Below are positions 56,461 through 64,000 of a stretch of 64,000 nt of DNA, in pieces. The DNA is from Thinopyrum elongatum (Eukaryota > Streptophyta > Magnoliopsida > Poales > Poaceae), in NCBI GenBank assembly GCA_011799875.1, contig CM022298.1, positions 288,396,395-288,460,394 of the forward strand, given 5' to 3'. How positions within the stretch are numbered: position 1 is the first letter of the stretch; the number at the start of each line of letters is the position of its first letter. The translations under genes were made by a program, and so were the position numbers. The notes beneath the pieces were generated by a model. The model had not been told where the DNA came from. It ran no database searches and saw only the letters and a program-made list of their open reading frames with translations.

Positions 56461-57206
56461 TGTTTTACGAAAGTTCTTTGGTTTCATGCTAATCGAAGAT
56501 GGTTGTTAATAAGACTTGATCAACCTTATTAATGGATCATTTTTTAGAGGTATGAAGTTGATGAATTTAGTAAGAACAACCTTATGCTCCCAACTTTTAT
56601 TTTCTGTTTTTCTTAGTTAAATAAAATAAAATGCCATGTTTTGTCCGTTTTCTGAATTTCCCATGCAATAAAAAGCTGACCCAAAAATAAAAGTTCTCAG
56701 AATGCCCTAAAAATTTAATACGATTTTTTCTAAACATTTCTGAATTTTTGGTACAAATAACATCAGAGGGGGGGGGGGTGCACCAGGTGGGTTATGGTCC
56801 CCACGTGGGCCCCCTCACTTATCTCTTTAGCCCATGTCATGTCCTACCTCCAAAAAAATCACCATTGCTCTCTCTCTCTCTCGTGTTCTTGCTCTCAAAC
56901 CCACGGATTTCGATCTCTTTGGTCGAAGCTCCATTTCTGAAACTAATTTGTGGGATTGCTACTTGGTATGTGGCTCCTCCATTGCTCCAATTAGTTTCTG
57001 CTTTAGTGGATTATATTTTGAATAATTAGCTACTCTTGGTGATGCTGTAGATGAGCTTGCATGTTGAATTCTTAGAGTTCTAAGTAGTTTGAATGCTCAA
57101 TATAGCATCTATGCCTCCTTATGAGTAGTTGCTATCAATCTTGTGAAGTTTTGTTGACAAAAATTTTGTGGACTAAATTTTTTAGAATTGTATTCATAGG
57201 AATAAG
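56461..57206 (+). other. Element C internal non-coding region
   Basis: No gene. AAATAAAAGTTCTCAGAATG at 56682-56701, an 11-G run at 56768-56778 and CACCAGGTGGGTTATGG at 56780 echo the LTR passage at 54733-54760 and 54888-54900, so LTR-like sequence seems to lie inside the element. A (TC)n tract is at 56869-56882. Confidence 0.55.
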
Positions 57207-58132
57207 ATGAGTTTATTTAGGAAGTTTACCTCCAAGAAAAATGCTAAGGGAGTCATTGGGGAATCATCGGACAATGACATCCATTCTCGGAGAAGGGCGG
57301 AGTTGTGGCCGTGCGAATGGCCGCATAACCCCTTCATGGATGGAGTCGGGATCCATCAAGAGTTCGCCCAATTTGCTGCAAATGCCGGGCTAACCGACTT
57401 CATCGCAGCTGAGTGTGAACAATACCATCTCCTTACAAATTCCTTGTGCAAAATTTTCATTTTCTGAGTAGGAATAACCCCCCTGAGGTGTAGTTTAATT
57501 TATATGCTGAAACCCGTCAGATGCCACTCACTGATTTTTGCGATGTATGCTTGATCCCTTCTGACATGGAAATAAGGGAGCCTAGACCTGCAGAGTTTGA
57601 TGGCTTTTATCGTACTCTGACAGTGGGAGATGAGAGAGGGGTATCAAGTGTTTCTGCCACTAGATTGCAGTTTCCTTCTGTGCATTATTTTGCTCTATTC
57701 ATTGCTAAGTGTTTAATTGCTAGAGAGAAGGTCGGTGCACTCAGTGCTCCAGACTTCATCATCTTACACCGTGCACTATATGGCGATAACACCTTTAGCC
57801 TCGGGGCCATTCTTGCACGCTGTCTGCACATTAACAGAACCAAGGGCAAAATTCCTGGTGGTATTTATGCTACTCACTTAGCGAGTCACTTTAACGTTCA
57901 GATTCGCCAACATGATTATCCTTTGCCCAAGGTTTATTTAGATCACCAGGCAATGGTGGATCACCAGTTTACTGATGAGGCCCACTCTCTTAATAATATT
58001 CGTTATAACCTGGTTTACAGTGTGGAAACCCGTGATGTTAGCCCATTGCCTGCACCTGCTTTGTTTGATTCTATTGCCAGGGGAGGATACAGGGTTATGC
58101 CAATAGACATTATTGCCTACCGGAACACCTAG
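57207..58132 (+). pseudogene. Athila ORF-1-like gene of element C
   Basis: First frame MSLFRKFTSKKNAKGVIGES, WPCEWPHNPFMDGVGIHQEF to 57467; after a frame change and a TAG near 57495 the second frame gives MPLTDFCDVCLIPSDMEIRE, FPSVHYFALFIAKCLIAREK, FIILHRALYGDNTFSLGAIL, LHINRTKGKIPGGIYATHLA and NNIRYNLVYSVETRD to a TAG at 58130. The pattern fits the Athila ORF-1 family (PF03078, from memory), found in Athila elements near the 3' LTR and of unknown function. It keeps more than 200 residues open in one frame, so decay is mild. Confidence 0.8.
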
Positions 58133-60347
58133 GCAAAGGCAGAGGAGGAGCATCAGGAGTGGGACGCTCAGGTGCCGCCGCCGCAGCGTTTCGAGATAGG
58201 ACCGGATGGCTACTACGAGTGGTGATTACCAAGCTAGGCCAAAAGCCTAAACTTGGGAGAGTACGTATTTCCACCGACATTAAATTCATGTTCACACATT
58301 TCATTCCAGCTGTTGGTGTTCACACTTTTTCATTGTATTATCCATGCTAGATTTATTTTCTCACTTTCTTCATGTGTGTTTGAAAAACTTTGCGAAAATC
58401 CCAAAAAATGTTTCTTACTTCTTTTCGGTTTTTCTTTCTAGTTTAGTTAGTTGTAGTATTAAAAAGAAAAACCCAAAAAGATTTACTTGTTCTTCTTTTG
58501 CATGTTGGGAGCTTTCCTGTGTAAATAGTTTTTCTTGTTTTTCCTTTTTCTTTTTCTTTAATTTGCTTTCTTCAAGAAAAACTAAAAACTCCAAAAAAAT
58601 ATTTCAGTGTGTTTCTCTGAATTTCTTTTCTTTTTATTGAGTCGTACCAAGGAGAAGACCATGATAAAAATGTTGAGTGGCTCTCATATGCATTGATATT
58701 GATCTAACGAAGAGCCCATATTACCTTGTCTTCTCCTTTTGAATAAAATGTTTGCAGATTCCAGCTTAGTCCACAGCACTCTTGCACTATTATTATTTTC
58801 ATATCATTCGGTCGTGCAAGTGAAAGGCAATAATGACGATATTTGATGAACTGGCAGTGGCAGAGAGAAACGGGTATGAACTCAACTTGTTCTATTTTTG
58901 TAAATATGTTTAACCTAGTATCCATGATTCAGCATATTATGATCAAACATGTTTGCAATGACAATTAGAGATTATAGTTTCTCATGCCATGCTTAAGTAG
59001 CTAGGAGTGGATAATGATTTATCTTGGATGTCAACATGCATTAAAATGATTGTGATGTAGTATGATGATATGGTATCCTCTGAATGTTTCAAGTGGCTTG
59101 ACTTGGCACATGTTCATGCATGTAGTTGAATCAAAACCAACATAACCTCAACGACATTTATGTTCATGGTGTCCAAATCCTACTCATGCTAGTATTCAAT
59201 GTTAATTATGCATAACGCATGTTCATGACCATTTTCGCTCTCTAGTTGGCCGCTTCTCAACCTATTTGCTAGCCTTCGCCTGTACTAAGCAGGAATACTG
59301 CTTGTGCATCAAAATCCTAAAACCCAAGTTATTCCAGATGAGTCTACCATATCTACCTATATGCGGTATTACCCTGCCGTCCCAAGTAAATTTGCATGTG
59401 CCACCTCTAAAAACTTCAAATAAACTTCTATTTTTGTGTGCCTGGATTGTTCATAGAGCGATAGGGGGTAGTCAGTATCTTCCATGCTAAGCGGGTTATT
59501 CTCATGATGAGTGTTGATTCACTTGTCCTTGCACAAGAGGGGTGGTAATAGGGATTCCCAGTCCTGAAATAAAAAATTGCAAATAATTAAACAAAACTCC
59601 CCCAGGACTGATGTTGGTATGGACGGTACCCGTGGATTCGGCTAGCCATGGAGTGTGTTTGTTGGTGGAGGGGGAGTAAACCTTTACTTTTATCGCTTGG
59701 GAACTGCCACTAATGTGTTTAGCATGGAAGATATTGATAGCCTTTGGTCGTGACGTAAACAGGAAGGGTGCATTTCCCAAAATTACATTTATCTCTGTTT
59801 TAAAAACTCTGAGCTCTAGCACCGCTGCAAATCCCTGCTTCCCTCTGTGAAGGGATTATCTATTTACTTTTATGTTGAGTCATCACCTTCTCAAATAAGT
59901 GCCAGATCTGAGAGCACTATTGTCATCCTCATGCATTGTGCATAGTTAATGTTGGATGCATCATGACTGGATCTTTTCTACCATGAATTACAATGTTTAG
60001 TCGTTGCTTGAACTTTGGAGGTGCTCAGCATTTATGTTTTTCGATCTCAGAAAGGGCTAGCGAGATACCACTGTTGTCATATTATATCACGGTTGTTTTG
60101 ACAAAGTGTTGTCATTTGAGATATTTTATTATTGCTCGCTAGTTGCTTATGCCATTGATATGAGTTAATGTAATTTCTAAGAGTTATTGTTGACATGGTT
60201 GGTCATAATCATTGCTGAAAACCTGGGTGCTACTTAAGCTTATCTATGTAAACAAGAACAAAAGAGTTCGTAAATTTTTTTATTTTTCACTTTCCGTTTG
60301 TCAACTGAATTGCTTGAGGACAAGCAAGGGTTTAAGCTTGGGGGAGT
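58133..60347 (+). other. Element C non-coding region to the 3' LTR
   Basis: No gene. T-rich tracts at 58340-58640, then AT-rich DNA. TTCCCTCTGTGAAGGG..TATC at about 59840 resembles element B at 25580 (TCCCTCTGCGAAGGG..TATC), showing common descent of the spacers. The polypurine tract GGGTTTAAGCTTGGGGGAGT is at 60328-60347. Confidence 0.65.
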
Positions 60348-61761
60348 TGATACGTCTCCGTCGTATCTACATTTCCTAATGCTTTTGCTCTTGTTTTGGA
60401 CTCTAATTTGTATGATTTGAATGAAACTAACCCAAACTGACGTTGTTTTCAGCAGAACTACCATGGTGTTGTTTTTGTGCAGAAATAAAAGTTCTCGGAA
60501 TGGAACGAAACTTTTTGCAGAATTATTTCAAAATATATAAAAAATACTAGAGCCAAGAACCACTGGAGGGGGAGCCCCTGGTTGAGCACAACCCACCAGG
60601 ACGCGCCACCCCCTCCAGGCGCGCCCAGGTGGGTTGTGCCCACCTGGTGGCCCCGCGGACCCTAATCCCGACACTATAAAATCCTATTTTTGGAGAAAAA
60701 ATCAGGGAGAAAGTTTCATCGCGTTTCACGAAACGGAGAGGCCGCCACCTCCTGTTCTTCATCGGGAGGCCAGATCTGGAGCCCGTTCGAGGCTTTGGAG
60801 AGGGGGGGATCTTCGGTCTTCGTCATCACCAACCCTTCTCCATCGCCAATTCCATGATGCTCCCAGCGGGAGTGAGAAATTCCTTCGTAGGCTCGCTGGT
60901 CGGTGAGGAGTTGGATGAGATTCATCATGTAACCGAGTTAGTTTTGTTAGTGCTTCATCCCTAGTATCCACTATGTTCTCAGATTCAATTTGTTATGACT
61001 TTGCCATGCTTAATGCTTGTCACTACGGCCCGAGTGCCATGATTTCAGATCTGAACCATTTATGTTTTCACCATTATATCTATCTTCTAGATCCGATCTT
61101 GCAAGTCATATTCACCTATTACGTGTTATGATCCATAAACCCCGGGGTGACAATAATCGGGATACTTTCCGGTGATGACCGTAGTTTGAGGAGTTCATGT
61201 ATTCACTATGTGTTAATGCTTTGTTCCGGTTCTCTATTAAAAGGAGGCCTTAATATCCCTTTGTTTCCTTATGGACCCCGCTGCCACGGGAGGGTAGGAC
61301 AAAAGATGTCATGCAAGTTCTTTCCATAAGCACGTATGACTATTTACGGAATACATGCCTACATTATATTTATGAACTGGAGCTAGTTTTGTATCGCCCT
61401 AGGTTATGACTGTTATATGATGAATATCATCCAACGAATTCGCCGATCCAATGCCTACGAATTTTCCACATATTGTTCTTGCTAAGTTACAATTGCTGCT
61501 GCTATTGTTACACTTGCTACAAAATCATTGCTATCACTATTACCGTTACTGCTACTATTATCACTGCTATCAAAACTATCATATTACTGTGCTACTGATC
61601 ATATTGCTGCAGATATTTAATTTCTTGGTGTGGTTTAATTGACAACTCAACTACTAATACTTGCAAATATTCTTTGGCTCCCCTTGTGTCGAATCTATAA
61701 ATTTGGGTTGAATACTCTACCCTCGAAAACTGTTGTGATCCCCTATACTTGTGGGTTATAA
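60348..61761 (+). repeat. Element C 3' LTR
   Basis: 1414 bp, TGATACGTCTCCGTCGTATC to ACTTGTGGGTTATAA. TATA box ACTATAAAATCC at 60673-60684. Scattered base changes and small indels against the 5' LTR, including an extra TACTGTGCTACTGATCATAT near 61584. Confidence 0.9.
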
Positions 61762-62610
61762 CCAGCCTCATTTTAATCTACGAGGACACGGTTAGGAAGA
61801 TGGGCATTGACTCATCCCAGATCAAGCCGAGCAGCACCACCTTCAAAGGTGTCATACCGGGCGTGGAGGCCCAATGTACCAGAACTGTGACATTGGAGGT
61901 AGTCTTCGGGTCACCCAACAACTTCAGGAGCAAGGAGTTAATCTTCGACATCGTCCCTTTCCGCAGCGGATACCACGCACTCCTAGGGCGCACCACATTC
62001 GTGCGCTTCAATGCATTCCTGCATTATGCTTACCTCAAGCTTAAAATGCCAGGACCCAAGGGTGTTATTACAGTCAATGGTAACACTGAGTGCTCTCTCT
62101 AGACGAAGGAACAAACCGCGACCTTCACGGCGGAGGTCCAAGCATTCGAGGATGCAGCCCGCTGCGGTAAACCCGCCCCTAGCTCTTTGAAGCGTACGCG
62201 AGCCATGCTAGTGGACCTTAGACATGCACCACCCTACCCTAGGGGTTCGGGCTCCTCGCACGCTTCCCTTGGAAAGGGCGCTTGTCCCTAGGGTGCATAA
62301 TTTTGCACTAAAATTTCCCCGGGCCATAGAGGAGCCAAAAGCAAAGGAGACATCGGGTCGGCTAGATCGACATAGATGAAACTTCAGGTTCACACATAGG
62401 CAAGGATCCATCAAAGAGCCAGCCAGCAAATGCATGCCCATGTGGCTTCAACCACACAATTGGTAGTTGCAGACCTCTTTAAAGGACTCGACTAACAAAC
62501 GCCTCAAGCAACGTACATGGCTGAGGTTGCATGCTGCATGTATCAATCTTTGCTATCAATGAGGACGAGCTGGTCAACAACATGGAGACGCAGTGGACAT
62601 AGCAAAATTA
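61762..62610 (+). pseudogene. Tat-like gag-pol fragment after the protease active site
   Basis: Continues the 54333-54598 reading: LILIYEDTVRKMGIDSSQIK, FGSPNNFRSKELIFDIVPFR, SGYHALLGRTTFVRFNAFLH and YLKLKMPGPKGVITVNGNTE to a stop at 62100. Decayed downstream coding follows (AEVQAFEDAARCGKPAPSSL) to about 62280. From 62480, INEDELVNNMETQWT-like reading suggests more of the polyprotein after a deletion. It ends at about 62610, where element D starts. Confidence 0.82.
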
Positions 62611-62619
62611 GCATCCCCA

Positions 62620-62879
62620 AGATTGGGGTTTTGCATATTATTAGCACAGTTGATACTAATAGAATTTATATTAAAATCATTGCAATCATGCTTTTCATTC
62701 AAGGGGCTATCATGAATCACTTCATAAATTTCTTCATCACAATTTTCAGATTCACGAATCTCAAGGAAAACTTCATAAAGATAATCTAGTGCACTTAACT
62801 CACTAGCAATTGGTTCATCATGATTGGATCTTTTAAAAAGATTAGCAAGTGGATGGGGATCCGTATCAATAGATTTTTA
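62620..62879 (-). pseudogene. Element D small acidic ORF
   Basis: Minus strand, after a stop near 62879: KSIDTDPHPLANLFKRSNHD, EPIASELSALDYLYEVFLEI, EEIYEVIHDSPLNEKHDCND and NINSISINCANNMQNPNLGD. The EKHDCND..NSI pattern matches DEHDCNVVGVNSLNIHDAND of element B. It is acidic and of unknown function, and is truncated at the element's broken end. Confidence 0.55.
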
Positions 62880-63094
62880 GCAAGCGAAGATGCAAGCATA
62901 TAGAAGGCATATGGCAATACAAGCAAAGATAGCAAACAAGAGATCTAACGAGAAAAAGGCGAACAAAAAAGAAGGGAATAAAAAGGCAAATTTTTGTGAA
63001 GTGGGGGAGATGAAAACGAGAGGCAAATGGAAAATAATGTAAATTGCAAGGAGATGAGATTTTTGATTAGGAACCTGATAGATGTTGATGATGT

Positions 63095-63113
63095 CTCCTC
63101 AGCAACAGCGCCA
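63095..63113 (-). other. Element D primer binding site
   Basis: Minus strand TGGCGCTGTTGCTGAGGAG, twelve bases inside the LTR; it differs from the element B site at three positions. Confidence 0.75.
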
Positions 63114-63124
63114 GAAATTCCTTT

Positions 63125-64000
63125 TGATGTCGCTTGAACTACGTCGGTATTTCCCCAAAGAGGAAGGGATGATGCAGTACATCTATGGTAGGTATTTCCC
63201 TCAGTTATGAAACCAAGGTATCAATCCAGTAGGAGAACCAAGCAACACTATGTGAACGGTACCTGCACACAAATAACAAATACTTGCAACCCGACGCTTA
63301 TGAGGGGTTGTCAATCCCTCTATGGGTAACGGTGCGAGAAATTGTCAAGTTGACGGGATAAAAATGTGTAGATTGGATAAATAGATCTCGATAAAACGCG
63401 AAATAAAATAAGTAACAAAAAAGTGCAGCAAGGCATTTTTGGGTTTTTGGAATAATAGATCTGAAAACAAAAGCGAATAGAAATAGATCTCAAAGCAAAT
63501 GTGATAAAGAATAGACCCGGGGGCCGTAGATTTCACTTGTGGCTTCTCTCAAGAAAATAGCACACGGTGGGTAAACAAATTACTGTTGGGCAATTGATAG
63601 AAGATCAAATAATTATGATGATATCCAAGGCAATGATCAATATATAGGCATCATGTCCAAGATTAGTAGACCGAATCTTGCCTGCATCTACTACTATTAC
63701 TCCACACATCGACCACTATCCAGCATGCATCTAGTGTATTCAGTTCATGGAGAAACGGAGTAATGCAATAAGAACGATGACATGATGTAGACGAGATCTA
63801 TTCATGTAGGAATAGCCCCCATCTTGTTATCCTTAATAGCAATGATACATGCGTGTCTTGCTGTCCCTTCTGTCACTGGGAAAGAACACCGCACGATCGA
63901 ACCCATCACAAAGCACCTCTTCTCAGGGCAAGAAAAATTGATCTATTTGGCCTAACTAAACCAAAGATTCGAAGAAGAAATACGAGGCTATAAATAATCA
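63125..64000 (-). repeat. Element D 5' LTR (partial)
   Basis: The LTR 3' end is GTTCAAGCGACATCA at 63125. About 876 bp are in the window. It aligns with element A 15250-16100 through TTTCCCTCAGTTA, GGGGTTGTCAATCCCT, TTACTGTTG(G/A)GCAATTGATAG and the CTACTACTATTACTCCACAC passage. Confidence 0.88.

Larger units (their letters stand above)
54599..61761 (+). mobile_element. Element C: Athila-type retrotransposon inserted in Tat-like protease
   Basis: LTRs at 54599-55991 and 60348-61761, polypurine tract TTTAAGCTTGGGGGAGT before the 3' LTR. The target duplicates are GCAGC (54594-54598) and CCAGC (61762-61766), one mismatch. The internal region holds only the end of protease and an Athila ORF-1-like gene; gag start, reverse transcriptase and integrase are gone. 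Between the 5' LTR and the internal region lie 113 bp of host (Tat) flank and scrambled repeats, which an ordinary insertion does not give. LTR family resembles the Fatima/WHAM/Sabrina group. Confidence 0.85.
62611..64000 (-). mobile_element. Element D: Athila-type element, 5' part, runs off the window
   Basis: On the minus strand it has a 5' LTR (from beyond 64000 to 63125), primer site and the small acidic leader ORF, then breaks off at about 62611 against Tat-like sequence. It is in the same orientation and of the same group as element A (shared LTR passages, e.g. CCACACATCGACCACTATCC). No target duplication can be checked. Confidence 0.85.

Noticed and set aside
56767..56882. G run and (TC)n tract as functional repeats
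   Set aside because: Simple low-complexity tracts inside a decayed retroelement; mentioned only as landmarks.
1..64000. CRISPR arrays, operons, bacterial or phage systems
   Set aside because: No regular spacer-repeat arrays or prokaryotic gene organisation; the content is that of a plant nuclear genome.

Overview
This window is intergenic DNA from a large grass genome, most likely the Triticeae (wheat, Aegilops, barley or a relative). The evidence is the repeat content itself: Athila-type Gypsy elements whose LTRs open with a TGATACGTCTCC-like end and whose primer site reads TGGCGCCGTTGCCGGGGAGG, Tat-like Gypsy elements with long antisense genes, a Caspar-like CACTA transposon, a LARD-like giant LTR, Stowaway MITEs and a plant LINE. 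Family names are from memory of Triticeae repeats; no database was searched. No intact host gene was found. The only possible non-transposon genes are degenerate minus-strand pseudogenes between about 16.8 and 28.3 kb.

Layout. 1-211: probable LTR end. 212-4705: 5'-truncated, frameshifted LINE. 4706-16837: Athila-type element A on the minus strand, split inside its protease by a structurally complete LTR element N (5578-13280, TSD CTAAC) whose only long genes are antisense. 16838-20517 and 27794-29599: older DNA with two minus-strand pseudogenes, one carrying a Stowaway MITE in an intron. 20518-27793: structurally complete Athila-type element B (TSD CCGCC), inserted in an exon of the second pseudogene. 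29600-39462: minus-strand Tat-like element E with a 497-bp 3' LTR and two tandem diverged copies of a multi-exon antisense gene. 39463-39827: RNase H and LTR scraps. 39828-42863: 3' part of another Tat-like element F with an antisense B3-domain pseudogene and a 916-bp LTR. 42864-54332: 3' part of a CACTA element, hit by a 4629-bp probable solo LTR and then expanded by a 3.27-kb tandem duplication. 54333-62610: Tat-like gag-pol fragment, plus strand, split inside its protease by Athila-type element C (54599-61761). 62611-64000: minus-strand Athila-type element D running off the window.

How it fits together. The sequence shows layered insertion (N into A; B into a pseudogene; the giant LTR into the CACTA; C into Tat protease) and layered decay (stops, frameshifts, deletions, end joining). 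Three points deserve attention. First, Tat-like elements N and E carry spliced-looking antisense genes with a putative gypsy-type transposon domain and coiled coils, and element F carries an antisense B3 domain. Second, the junction inside element C contains a copy of its own downstream flank followed by scrambled short repeats, which looks like templated break repair. Third, a tandem duplication copied most of the giant LTR together with the adjoining CACTA tail.
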